Source of the DNA: Candidatus Daviesbacteria bacterium
Lineage (GTDB): Bacteria; Patescibacteria; Microgenomatia; Daviesbacterales; UBA10151
DNA length: 64,000 bases
Assembly (NCBI GenBank): GCA_030648435.1
Contig: JAUSHE010000008.1
Span: 1 to 64,000 of the forward strand
Direction of reading: 5' to 3'
This document shows positions 50,211-59,039 of this stretch, piece after piece (positions within the stretch are counted from its first letter, which is position 1; each line of letters opens with the position of its first letter). A model generated the notes under the pieces. It was given only the letters and a program-made list of their open reading frames with translations. It was not told the origin of the DNA and did no database searches. The translations under genes and the position numbers were made by a program.

Positions 50211-50522
50211 TTATTGGTTTGGTAAAGATTGTCCAGAATTTGTTGCAGGTTTGGGTTGAGTTGGAGCAGGAGTTTGTTTTTCAAAAGCTATCACTTCTTT
50301 TACCTCAATAACATTATTTTCAGGTGTCATATTTCCTTTAACCATAACTTGCCTGTTAATATCATCAGCTAAATTAATATTGTTATTTGTAGGCCTTAGA
50401 GTCCAGATAGAATTATTAGGGGGATTTTGGTTAGGATCTTTTAAGTGTGCTGTAGGGACAAACCTACCTGATGAATCTCTTTGTTCATGCTGGGCAACCC
50501 AGCAGACAATTAAAGGTTCAAG
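50211..50522 (-). pseudogene. Orphan ORF without start codon
   Basis: 103 codons with protein-like composition (RFVPTAHLKDPNQNPPNNSI, then VKGNMTPENNVIEVKEVIAF and a Pro/Gln-rich tail), bounded upstream by a TAA and lacking a usable start near its beginning. It starts 10 nt after the thpR stop. Probably a truncated gene; an internal ATG at the middle could still give a short product. Confidence 0.4.
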
Positions 50523-50531
50523 TTAAGAATA

Positions 50532-51104
50532 TTATTCAATAGCAAAAACTATTAATTTTTCGTGATATTCAGGCTTTTTTGTAGAATCAACACCATATAA
50601 AACTACCTCCGTAATATCAAATGTCCAGTTGACTTTCTCTAGCCTGGAGTTTAATTCCAATTGGGAGGCTTTAAATGCTTTTTGAGCTTCCGGATCTCCT
50701 ACCCAAGCTAAAGAAACATGAGGATGAAATGGTAAATCATTATCAGAAGCGTAGTAATGAGATAGACTTTTTGAAAGTATTTTATTAAATTCCTTTAATT
50801 GCTTAGGGTATTGAACATCTAAAAATAGCACTCTCGGTTTATCTTTTCCAAAATATCCAAGACCGCCAACTTTTAATTTAGCTCCTTTTAATATTTCTAA
50901 ATGCTTTTTAATATCTTCTACTATCTCCGGCAAAGCAGATTGAGATTGTTTGCTTAAGTAACAAACGGTAATATGAGGAGTTTTGGGGTAGGTTGTTTTA
51001 AATAAAGGACTAATTTGAGAAACATCAGCTTGTAGATCTTCAAAATCTTGTTGATATTTTTGAGGAAGAGGGATTCCAACGAAGTATGAACTATAATCTT
51101 TCAC
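50532..51104 (-). CDS. thpR: 2'-5' RNA ligase / 2H phosphoesterase family
   Basis: 190 residues with both 2H motifs, HITVCYL and HPHVSLAW, spaced as in ThpR-type RNA 2',3'-cyclic phosphodiesterases. Likely RNA repair or tRNA processing. The start is GTG at 51104; TATACT (51111-51116) ends 6 nt upstream, so a leaderless GTG transcript is predicted. Confidence 0.88.
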   Translation of the reverse strand: MKDYSSYFVGIPLPQKYQQDFEDLQADVSQISPLFKTTYPKTPHITVCYLSKQSQSALPEIVEDIKKHLEILKGAKLKVGGLGYFGKDKPRVLFLDVQYPKQLKEFNKILSKSLSHYYASDNDLPFHPHVSLAWVGDPEAQKAFKASQLELNSRLEKVNWTFDITEVVLYGVDSTKKPEYHEKLIVFAIE

Positions 51105-51139
51105 AACAGCAGTATATCAAATTTATAATGCGGGGCCTC

Positions 51140-51183
51140 ATCCGGGGGGGGGATGCGTCGATGAAAGGACGTCCGGATTTTTT
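51140..51183 (+). terminator. GC-rich hairpin with T-run
   Basis: ATCCGG (51140-51145) pairs with CCGGAT (51173-51178), with a GGACGTCC palindrome inside and six T after it. It sits between the divergent thpR and lepB genes, so what it terminates is unclear. Confidence 0.4.
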
Positions 51184-51241
51184 CGTATACGTCCACCCGC
51201 CTCTTGCTTCACAACTGAAATTTTTGAGATAATCACAGGAT

Positions 51242-51826
51242 ATGGATCCAAATTATTACGGAGCAGAATCTCAGAAAAGTTTTTTTGGAAATTTTGGCGG
51301 ATATGCAGTTGAATTTATTGAAACATTAGTAGTTTTTGGAGCAGTTTTCGCAGCCATTTATTTGTTTGTTGCCCAGTTCCATAAGGTGGCAGGAAACTCC
51401 ATGGTCCCAACCATGCATAATGGCGATTACTTAATTACCGAGAAAATAAGTTACCGGTTCAGAGAACCAAACAGAAGTGAAATTATTGTCTTGGAAAATC
51501 CTAGAGACGAATCACAGGATTTCATTAAAAGAATCATTGCTGTGCCTGGTGACACAGTACAAATCTCCAATAATAGTGTTTATGTAAACGGACAAATCTT
51601 AAACGAGCAATATCTCCCATCAGGCACTCCAACCCCTCCCGGTACCTTTGTCCGGGAAGGTGACATTATTAAAGTAGGAAAAAATCAATATTTTGCTTTC
51701 GGAGACAACCGGGAACATTCTTCCGATTCACGGGAATGGGGACCGGTTACAAAAGAAGAGATTGTCGGCAGAGCGCTTTTCCGCTACTTTCCGTTTCAAG
51801 ACGCTGGTCTACTTACCGGCAAGTAA
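51242..51826 (+). CDS. lepB: Signal peptidase I
   Basis: 194 residues: one membrane helix (about 25-45), nucleophile Ser in GNSMVPTMHNGD, general base Lys in DFIKRIIAVPGDTV, and FGDNREHSSDSREWG near the C-terminus. Processes exported proteins. GATAAT (51228-51233) lies 8 nt before the ATG. The last 18 nt overlap parB convergently. Confidence 0.95.
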   Translation: MDPNYYGAESQKSFFGNFGGYAVEFIETLVVFGAVFAAIYLFVAQFHKVAGNSMVPTMHNGDYLITEKISYRFREPNRSEIIVLENPRDESQDFIKRIIAVPGDTVQISNNSVYVNGQILNEQYLPSGTPTPPGTFVREGDIIKVGKNQYFAFGDNREHSSDSREWGPVTKEEIVGRALFRYFPFQDAGLLTGK

Positions 51827-52669
51827 GTTAAAATATCCGACAATTGCCTGATTTAAATCCTCTAAAACCGGCATTGTATCCTTAGGTTCTCCGTCAATTA
51901 ATAATTCCAGGCGGGCTCTTTTACCGGTCAACTGACACTTCACCTGAGGTTTTTTTGTCCTACCCGATAAGGCAGCATTAATATTTTCCTGAATCTTATC
52001 AACATCTTCATTAATGATGCGTACAGCGTCTATATCAGCCCTGTTTTTGGGTCCAATCCCCTGTTCGTTCCTCACTCTGCGCACCAACTCTTCCGTTCCC
52101 CTGACTGAGAGATTTCTTTTTAAGACCTCTTTATAGGCGGTAATAATAAGGTGCGGATCCTCCAGTGCTGCCAGGGCTCTGGCATGACCTTCAGAGGTAG
52201 CACCGGCCATTAAAGCATCCTTTAGAGCGTCCGGCAAAATTAAGAGTCTGATGGTGTTAGAAATATAGGCCGGGCTTTTTGAAACTCTTTCAGCAATTTC
52301 CTGATTTGCCAAACCAAATTCGTCCATTAATCTCCGGTAAGCCTGGGCTCGCTCCAGCGGATTTAAATCAATTCTTTGTACGTTTTCCACAATAGCCATT
52401 TCAAACATGCCTTGCGGGCTCGTTTCTCTAATAATGACGGGAACTTTAATTAAACCGGCTAATTTAGAGGCTCTCCATCTCCGTTCCCCGGCAATGATTT
52501 GATAACCGGCCGGAGTTTTGGCAACTACCAAAGGTTCCAGGACACCATGTACTCTGATTGAATCAGCCAGCTCACTTAGTGAATCAGGAGCAATTAGTCC
52601 ACGGGGTTGTAGTGGGTTTGGTTGCAGTAGTTCTAATTCCAATTCGTAAATATGTTCTTGTTGATCCAT
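51809..52669 (-). CDS. parB: ParB/Spo0J chromosome-partition protein
   Basis: 286 residues: N-terminal CTPase domain (LELLQPNPLQPRG, IIAGERRWRASKLAGL, ENVQRIDLNPLERAQAYRRL), central HTH (SKSPAYISNTIRLLILPDAL) and a short C-terminal dimer domain. No parA is nearby and I saw no parS-like palindrome in the window. The ATG overlaps the rpmA stop by 1 nt. Confidence 0.94.
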   Translation of the reverse strand: MDQQEHIYELELELLQPNPLQPRGLIAPDSLSELADSIRVHGVLEPLVVAKTPAGYQIIAGERRWRASKLAGLIKVPVIIRETSPQGMFEMAIVENVQRIDLNPLERAQAYRRLMDEFGLANQEIAERVSKSPAYISNTIRLLILPDALKDALMAGATSEGHARALAALEDPHLIITAYKEVLKRNLSVRGTEELVRRVRNEQGIGPKNRADIDAVRIINEDVDKIQENINAALSGRTKKPQVKCQLTGKRARLELLIDGEPKDTMPVLEDLNQAIVGYFNLLAGK

Positions 52670-52914
52670 TATGCGATACTCACAACTGTTTTGCCTAATT
52701 TTTTCTTAAAAGCTACTTTGCCGGTGGAAACGGAAAAAATAGTATAGTCATTGCCCTGCTTTGTTCCCGTTCCGGAGTAAAATTTATTACCTTTTTGCCG
52801 CACTATAATATTGCCGGCAGCTGCTTTTTGACCGCCATAAATCTTAACTCCCAATCTCTTGGAAATTGAATCTCTATTCTTTCTTGTACTTCCACCGCCT
52901 GTTTTATGCGCCAT
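52669..52914 (-). CDS. rpmA: 50S ribosomal protein L27
   Basis: 81 residues, starting AHKTGGGSTRKNRDSISKRL, GVKIYGGQKAAAGNIIVRQK and the usual C-terminal barrel. The mature N-terminus is at the peptidyl-transferase centre. The start is ATG at 52914 with AAAATA on plus (TATTTT on minus, 52923-52928) 8 nt upstream and TTGACT 17 bp further. Confidence 0.97.
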   Translation of the reverse strand: MAHKTGGGSTRKNRDSISKRLGVKIYGGQKAAAGNIIVRQKGNKFYSGTGTKQGNDYTIFSVSTGKVAFKKKLGKTVVSIA

Positions 52915-52922
52915 AGGATATT

Positions 52923-52951
52923 AAAATACACCCCGTGAAAACTTAAGTCAA
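52923..52951 (-). promoter_or_regulatory. rpmA promoter
   Basis: TTGACT (52946-52951), 17 bp spacer, TATTTT (52923-52928), then 8 nt to the ATG. It separates rpmA-parB from the upstream rplU gene. Confidence 0.6.
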
Positions 52952-52954
52952 TAG

Positions 52955-53266
52955 TTATTTTTTCACGACCTTTTGATTCAAAACTAATTTTGTCAGTTTG
53001 GACCTGTAACCAATTGTTTTCCTGTAATTTGCCTTTGCATGAAATTTACTCACTCTGATTTTTGCGCCTTTCAAATCTTCAATCCGTTTTAGGGTTATTT
53101 TTTCTTTAAGGTAAGGTGTACCTATCTTTAACTTGCCGTCTTCAGATAAAAGTAAAACAGCAGCTTCGATTAAGTCACCTTCTTTTTGAAGACTTACTTC
53201 AAAACTTTTGCCGGGAATAACTTTATATTGTTTTCCTGATATTTCACAAACTGCATAATTTAGCAT
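52955..53266 (-). CDS. rplU: 50S ribosomal protein L21
   Basis: 103 residues: YAVCEISGKQYKVIPGKSFE, IRVSKFHAKANYRKTIGYRS and a basic tail, typical of L21. TAGAAT (53273-53278) ends 6 nt before the ATG and overlaps the rodA stop, again predicting a leaderless mRNA. Confidence 0.96.
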   Translation of the reverse strand: MLNYAVCEISGKQYKVIPGKSFEVSLQKEGDLIEAAVLLLSEDGKLKIGTPYLKEKITLKRIEDLKGAKIRVSKFHAKANYRKTIGYRSKLTKLVLNQKVVKK

Positions 53267-53275
53267 TCTGAAATT

Positions 53276-54322
53276 CTACCTTTTTTTTGCCGAAGATGCA
53301 ACCATTCCCAACGAAATGAAAGTTACAATCAGCGAACTTCCCCCATAAGAAATCAGCGGCAAAGTAATGCCGGTTATCGGCAAAATCCCCACATTCATCC
53401 CAATATTAACAAATAACTGAAAAAGAAACATTGAGAATACACCAATTATTACTAAAAAACTAAAACTATTATTAACCTGATAAGCTACTTTCAAAAAATA
53501 ACTAAGTAGAAACATATATAATGATAAAATCAACACAGAGCCGGCAAATCCCATTTCTTCGGCAATTGAGGCGAAAATAAAGTCGGTCCTAAATTCCGGC
53601 AAAAACTGTAGGCGCGATTGAGTGCCTCTACCCAATCCCCGGCCGAAAAATTCCCCTGAACCAACAGCTATTGTTGACTGAATAACATTGTAGCCCGTTC
53701 CCAGCGGATCAGATTTAGGCGAGAGAAAACTGGTAATCCGGTCTTTCTGATAACCGTGCAAAAAAAACCAACCAATGGGGACCATCAGTAAAAAAATCAA
53801 AAGCAATATAATTGTCTTTTTTAATGAGATACGCGCTGCAAACAGCATTCCCAACCATATAGCCCCTACTGTAAGAGCCGAGCCCAGATCAGGCTGTTTA
53901 AAAATAAGAAAAATTAAAGGGGCAGACCATAGTAAACTTTTTAAAATATTTATTACTGTGGGAAGATTTTCCGACCAAAATTTGGCAAGAAACAAAATCA
54001 AAATAGGCTTGGCGAATTCAGAAGGCTGGATATTAAAGATGCCGAGAGGGATCCAACGTAGCGATCCCCTTGTTTCAATGCCTAAGATAAAAACAGCAAT
54101 CAGTGAGATAAAAATAACCAGATAAAGCGGCTTAATAATATTTCTAAAAAACTTCAGTTCACTACGGGAGACCATCAGGAAAAAAATTATCCCAATGATC
54201 GCAAAAACAGCCTGCTGAATTGCCAATTCAAAAGACGAGGAATAAATCACCAGTACTCCGATTGAAATTAGAAAAAAACTTGCTAAACTAATTTGAAGAT
54301 TAATGAATTGAAAAATTTTCAC
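53276..54322 (-). CDS. rodA: RodA-type SEDS peptidoglycan polymerase
   Basis: 348 residues, about ten membrane helices. SEDS signatures: FNIQPSEFAKPILILFLAKF, KQPDLGSALTVGAIW, GYQKDRITSFLSPKSDPLGT and GITLPLISYGGSSL. Shorter than FtsW at 62166, and I call it RodA by similarity pattern and place outside the division cluster. The GTG start overlaps the ileS stop (GTGA). Confidence 0.9.
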   Translation of the reverse strand: MKIFQFINLQISLASFFLISIGVLVIYSSSFELAIQQAVFAIIGIIFFLMVSRSELKFFRNIIKPLYLVIFISLIAVFILGIETRGSLRWIPLGIFNIQPSEFAKPILILFLAKFWSENLPTVINILKSLLWSAPLIFLIFKQPDLGSALTVGAIWLGMLFAARISLKKTIILLLIFLLMVPIGWFFLHGYQKDRITSFLSPKSDPLGTGYNVIQSTIAVGSGEFFGRGLGRGTQSRLQFLPEFRTDFIFASIAEEMGFAGSVLILSLYMFLLSYFLKVAYQVNNSFSFLVIIGVFSMFLFQLFVNIGMNVGILPITGITLPLISYGGSSLIVTFISLGMVASSAKKR

Positions 54323-57150
54323 ACTTTTATCACCTTAAATTCAGAACCTTTTTCCAAAGAAACAGAAGCTGTACTTTTCAAAATTTCTTTTTCAAAATTC
54401 TGTGGCCAAGAGGGTGCAATAATTTTAGTCTTATCGGCCAGTGTCATATTCTGGTCCTTGCGGTTTTGTTGAACCTGACGGATTAATTCCCGCGCTTTTC
54501 CTTCTTCTTCCAGCTCCTGAGTAAGTTTGGTATCCAAAATTGCTTCCGGCTCAGTTGAGGATTTTCCGTACTCAACTTTCTTAATATTAAGTTCTTCTGC
54601 AAGAATTTTTTCCAAATCAGGCATTAATCTTTCAGGTAATTTGTATAAGATGGAAGCCAATGGCTGGCGAAGCTTAATGCCAGCTTCTTTTCTTTTAGCG
54701 TGACCCAATTCGGCAATTTTACGGACCTTGCTCATATCTTCTATCAGTTTTTCATCAACCGGACCATTTGCCTCCGGAAAACTCTGCAAATGAACCGATT
54801 CTTCGTCAGTTAAATTCTTAAATATTTCTTCTGATACAAAAGGCATAAACGGCGCCAAAAGCTTACTCAGGGTTGCTAAAACTTCATACATTACCGGTAA
54901 AGCTACCTCGACCCTGTCTCTTGACCTTCTGATATACCAAGTTGAGAAATCTTGAACAACAAAATCTTCAATTGCCCTCGCAGCACTAACAGCATCATAT
55001 TTTTCCAAACTTTTACTTACTAAAAATATCAATTGTTCTAATCTCGCCAAAATCCATTTGTCTAGAACTCCAATATCCCTAATATCCCTAATATCCCTTT
55101 TCTCCCCCTCAGCTAAATTCACATAATCAACAAAAAACTTATACGAATTCCAGAGAATTAACAAAAATCTTCTTCTGATGTTATTTGCTGCCTCAATCCC
55201 GAAATTAAGATTATTTTCAGGATTCTGTGCAACATACAACCATCTCATCACATCAACACCAATTTTATCTGCTGCCTCATTAAACTCAATCGCATTACCT
55301 TTTGATTTATGCATTTCCTCTCCCTTTTCATCCCTGACTGAGGCAAAACCCAAAATTGTTTTAGAAGGGTTTGTCCGCTTTAACGCAGTACTCATGGCAA
55401 TCAATGAATAAAACCAGTTCCTAAATTGACCAGGGAAACTCTCAGTAATAAAATCCGCCGGAAACCAATCCGGAGACATAGTTGAAAACGGCACAATCCC
55501 GGCATCAAGCCAGGGGTTTCCCACATCCGGTATCCTTGAAGCAACAGCCTCACATTTTGTACACTTTATTTTAATTTGATCTATCCATGGTCTATGCGGA
55601 GAATTACCTTCAAATTTTTCCCAACCATCTACTGCTTTTTCTCTCAGTTCTTTTTTACTTCCTATAACCTCAAAATTCCCACACTGATTACATTCCCAAA
55701 CAGGCAAAGCCAAACCCCAATAACGCTTCTTAGAGATTAACCAATCATGCATATTTTTTAACCAATCCAATTCACGTTCTAAGCCCCATTTAGGAAGCCA
55801 CTTAATCTTTTCAGCCGTCTCTATCATTTGCTCTCGGTAGGTTTTACCTGAACCATCATCGCGATCCATTGCTATATACCATTCATCAACCACCCGCCAC
55901 ACCAATTCTGTTTTACACCGCCAACACATCGGATAACGGTGTTTTATCCTTTCCGTTATAAGTAAAAATTTTCCGTTTTCTTTATTTTTCAGAAAATCAA
56001 TTATTAATTCCGGATGTTTTTTAGCATTTGCTCCTGAAAATTCTTTCATCCCGTTTAAATAATTTGCCTCCTCATCTATCAATTCAATTACCGGAAGACT
56101 TAATATTGCACCTAATTTAAAATCTTCAGAACCTGCTCCGGGAGCAATATGTACCAGACCTGTTCCCTCCTCCGAACTTATAGGAAGGATCAATTCATCA
56201 TTTGCTACAACACGGTGAATATAATCTTTCAATGCTTCATCAACTCGTGGTAAATGATCAAATGGAGCCACATATTCCAAACCGACCAGATCCTGGCCTT
56301 TAGTTTTCTTACTTTTCTCTAATTTTCCTAATACATCTGCTCTTTGTTCCATGACCCAAACTAAATCCCCATTTTCCAACTTAACCTGTATATAATCTGC
56401 TTTGGGATCAACCGCCACTGCCACATTTGCCGGAATCGTCCAAGGAGTTGTTGTCCAAACCACCAAAAACTCATTCTCTCTACTTTTGATCGGCAATTTA
56501 AAATAAACTGACTCATGAACAACCTCCTTATAATCCTCAGTCAGCATCTCGTGTTGTGATATTGCCGTACCACACCTTGGACACCAGGGAACACTATCAT
56601 GACCTTTATATAACCAACCTTTTTCATTAACTGTCTTTATAAAATTCCAGATCGCATAGTTATTTTCATCGGAGGATGTGTGATAAGAATGATCCCAATC
56701 CATGAAATAACCTAATCTTTTGGATTGTTCTGTTTGAATACCTGAGTATTTCTTAACCCTTTCTTTACAAAGGTTAATGAATTTCTCTAAGCTTTTAAAT
56801 TTATCTCCGGGAATTAGATTCTCAATATCTTTTTTAGAGTGTAAATTTAATTCTTTCTCAACTTCCACCTCAACCCAAAGTCCCTGCTCATCAAAACCAT
56901 TCTGGAATCTTTGCTTAAACCCTTTCATATTAAAAAACCGCTGCCAGAGATCTTTATAAGTCCTACCCCAAGCATGATGAACGCCCATAGGATTATTGGC
57001 AGTGATCGGCCCGTCTAAAAAAGAAAACTTTTCATTTGCGAAATTATTTTTGTTTAAGTATTTTTCAACTATCCCTTCTCTTTTCCAATAATCCAAAAGT
57101 TCCCGTTCAAGAGCGGGAAAATCGACCTGTGATGATACCGGTTTAAACAT
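54319..57150 (-). CDS. ileS: Isoleucyl-tRNA synthetase
   Basis: 943 residues. Class I signature HIGH-type PMGVHHAWGRTYKD, the Ile-specific editing domain (GTGLVHIAPGAGSED), KMSKS-type HKSKGNAIE and an anticodon-binding tail. Zinc-type CPRC, CWRC and CNQC pairs are present. TAAAAT (57158-57163) ends 7 nt before the ATG. Confidence 0.96.
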   Translation of the reverse strand: MFKPVSSQVDFPALERELLDYWKREGIVEKYLNKNNFANEKFSFLDGPITANNPMGVHHAWGRTYKDLWQRFFNMKGFKQRFQNGFDEQGLWVEVEVEKELNLHSKKDIENLIPGDKFKSLEKFINLCKERVKKYSGIQTEQSKRLGYFMDWDHSYHTSSDENNYAIWNFIKTVNEKGWLYKGHDSVPWCPRCGTAISQHEMLTEDYKEVVHESVYFKLPIKSRENEFLVVWTTTPWTIPANVAVAVDPKADYIQVKLENGDLVWVMEQRADVLGKLEKSKKTKGQDLVGLEYVAPFDHLPRVDEALKDYIHRVVANDELILPISSEEGTGLVHIAPGAGSEDFKLGAILSLPVIELIDEEANYLNGMKEFSGANAKKHPELIIDFLKNKENGKFLLITERIKHRYPMCWRCKTELVWRVVDEWYIAMDRDDGSGKTYREQMIETAEKIKWLPKWGLERELDWLKNMHDWLISKKRYWGLALPVWECNQCGNFEVIGSKKELREKAVDGWEKFEGNSPHRPWIDQIKIKCTKCEAVASRIPDVGNPWLDAGIVPFSTMSPDWFPADFITESFPGQFRNWFYSLIAMSTALKRTNPSKTILGFASVRDEKGEEMHKSKGNAIEFNEAADKIGVDVMRWLYVAQNPENNLNFGIEAANNIRRRFLLILWNSYKFFVDYVNLAEGEKRDIRDIRDIGVLDKWILARLEQLIFLVSKSLEKYDAVSAARAIEDFVVQDFSTWYIRRSRDRVEVALPVMYEVLATLSKLLAPFMPFVSEEIFKNLTDEESVHLQSFPEANGPVDEKLIEDMSKVRKIAELGHAKRKEAGIKLRQPLASILYKLPERLMPDLEKILAEELNIKKVEYGKSSTEPEAILDTKLTQELEEEGKARELIRQVQQNRKDQNMTLADKTKIIAPSWPQNFEKEILKSTASVSLEKGSEFKVIKV

Positions 57151-57267
57151 AAGCTATATTTTACCTGACTTAGATCAACATTTAAACTAGATAATTATAC
57201 AATTCCCACAAGGGCCGATCCCATCTCTTTATTTGAATTTATTTGTTTCATACTCATATTTTTGCCA

Positions 57268-57300
57268 CAAAAAAACCCCACCTTGGCGAGGTTCTTTTTT
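57268..57300. terminator. Bidirectional hairpin with A and T runs
   Basis: A-run, ACCCC... GAGGT stem-loop and T-run lie between the coiled-coil gene (57348) and ileS. On the minus strand it can end the ftsZ-side transcripts before ileS. The rest of 57164-57347 shows no gene. Confidence 0.5.
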
Positions 57301-57347
57301 CACTTTATTCTTTGCAAGTTCATACCAATACGTGGATTTTACCAATT

Positions 57348-57677
57348 TTAAGCAAAGGACTCAAGATGAAGTTCAGGAAGCACTTTTATCTTGGCAGCTT
57401 TTTCAACAGGTTTTAATCTACTTTCAATTCTTCTGATATTACTATCATTCATTTTATACATATCAGCATATCCTTTAACTGTTTTCTCAAGCTCAATCAC
57501 TGCCCCAGTATTAGCATCGAGTCTGTTGTTTATAGCTACCAAGCCAGTATCAGGATCATCTAATCTCTCTGTAACACCATCTAATCTCTCTGTAACACCA
57601 TCCAGCTTTTCTTTAATTGGCTTAATAGTCTCATTAACTACTTCTTTAACTACTTTTCTAAATGTATTTTCATCCAT
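57348..57677 (-). CDS. Small coiled-coil protein
   Basis: 109 residues, helical throughout. Two exact heptads (LDGVTER twice) followed by a variant lie at about 26-40. Small proteins of this type are common in CPR genomes, role unknown. TACTAT (57684-57689) ends 6 nt before the ATG. Confidence 0.65.
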   Translation of the reverse strand: MDENTFRKVVKEVVNETIKPIKEKLDGVTERLDGVTERLDDPDTGLVAINNRLDANTGAVIELEKTVKGYADMYKMNDSNIRRIESRLKPVEKAAKIKVLPELHLESFA

Positions 57678-57752
57678 GATTTGATAGTAATCTTAGCAAA
57701 AACAAAAATCAAGCGGGATTTTATATATCAAACTAGCCAAAATCTATCTTAT

Positions 57753-58910
57753 TTAGCGGTTAGAACGCAGGAATGCGGGAATCTCAAGGTCTTCTTCCTC
57801 TTCTTCTTGTTTTTGCTCTTCTTGTGCAACTGTCTCCTCGGAAGCTGCCTGTACCGGTTGCGCATCGTCTGTTGCCTGGAGAGCTCTCCAGTCTGAAGCA
57901 TGTTGCTGGGAGGAGGAACCAATACCGGTCCCAATATACTCCCTTAGCCTTCTTCTGGTTTCATCAAAACCCGTGGCAATAACTGAAATCTTAATCTGAT
58001 CCAGCTGGTCTTCTTTAATGGTGGCACCAAAGATAATATTGGCATCCGGGTCTGCGGCTTGAGCTATAATTTGCGCCGCTTCGTTTACCTCAGACATGGA
58101 AAGATCTGACCCGCCCACAATATTAAATAGCACTCCTTTGGCTCCTTCAATGGACACTTCGAGAAGCGGGGACGCAATTGCCATTCTAGCCGCAGCGGCC
58201 GCTCTATTCTCTCCGCCAGCTACACCAATACCCATAAGAGCTGATCCTGCATTAGACATAATCGCTTTAACGTCTGCAAAGTCAACATTAATCAGTCCGG
58301 GCATAGTGATTAAATCGGAAATGCCCTGCACACCCTGGCCTAAAACCGAATCAGCCAGCCTAAATGCCTCCTGCAAAGTCATATTTTTCTCTACAGTTTC
58401 CAGCAACCGTTGGTTTGGAATCACAATCAAAGCATCAACTTTATCTTTCAACTTTTCTAACCCGTCCTCAGCCGCTACCATCCTTCTGGTGCCTTCAAAA
58501 GCAAAAGGTTTAGTTACAACGGCTACTGTCAATGCTCCAACGCTCTTGGCAATCTGAGCTACGATTGGTATAGAACCTGTCCCTGTGCCTCCCCCCATAC
58601 CTGCAGTTAAAAACACCATATCCGCATCCCCCAGAACATCCTGTAATTTTTGTGTAGACTCCTCAGCAGCTTGTTTTCCTATTTCCGGATCTCCACCTGA
58701 ACCCAGACCCTTAGTTAAGGTTTCCCCGATTTGAACTTTAGTTGGAGACTGGTTATTAAGTAGCGCCTGAGCATCAGTATTTACAGCTACAAATTCAACA
58801 CCCTGAATCTGCTGAAGAGAAATCATGGAATTTAGGGAGTTGGAACCACCGCCTCCAAGGCCCATTACTTTGATCTTGGCAAATCTTTGAACATCAGGTT
58901 TGATAAGCAT
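57753..58910 (-). CDS. ftsZ: Cell-division GTPase FtsZ
   Basis: 385 residues: N-terminal MGLGGGGSNSLNSMI, tubulin signature AGMGGGTGTGS, T7-loop region DFADVKAIMSNAGSALMGIG, and a C-terminal binding peptide IPAFLRSNR joined by an acidic Gln/Glu linker. Unlike most genes here it has an SD-like AAGG (58919-58922) 8 nt before the ATG. Confidence 0.97.
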   Translation of the reverse strand: MLIKPDVQRFAKIKVMGLGGGGSNSLNSMISLQQIQGVEFVAVNTDAQALLNNQSPTKVQIGETLTKGLGSGGDPEIGKQAAEESTQKLQDVLGDADMVFLTAGMGGGTGTGSIPIVAQIAKSVGALTVAVVTKPFAFEGTRRMVAAEDGLEKLKDKVDALIVIPNQRLLETVEKNMTLQEAFRLADSVLGQGVQGISDLITMPGLINVDFADVKAIMSNAGSALMGIGVAGGENRAAAAARMAIASPLLEVSIEGAKGVLFNIVGGSDLSMSEVNEAAQIIAQAADPDANIIFGATIKEDQLDQIKISVIATGFDETRRRLREYIGTGIGSSSQQHASDWRALQATDDAQPVQAASEETVAQEEQKQEEEEEDLEIPAFLRSNR

Positions 58911-58927
58911 AAATTTTACCTTGTCAA

Positions 58928-58958
58928 AATTTAAGCTTGAAAACGAAGTTTTTCAAGC
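58928..58958 (-). promoter_or_regulatory. ftsZ promoter with 9 bp inverted repeat
   Basis: TTGAAA (58951-58956), 17 bp, TAAATT (58928-58933). The perfect repeat GCTTGAAAA-6 bp-TTTTCAAGC (58935-58958) covers the -35 box and spacer, so a regulator could sense it. The transcript would carry a leader of only about ten bases. Confidence 0.55.
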
Positions 58959-59039
58959 GGTGCTTTCAAACTCCGTTTATAAGCATAAATGTCTTCGGGC
59001 AGAATATATCAAAAACTAATTAGTAATAGCAAGCCCCAA

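Noticed and set aside
51146..51172. Short resemblance to the 23S rRNA 5' region (CGATGAAAGGACGT)
   Set aside because: Only about 14 nt with no flanking rRNA structure; chance similarity is likely.
51809..52669. parS site near parB
   Set aside because: I looked for TGTTNCACGTGAAACA-like palindromes and saw none in the window.
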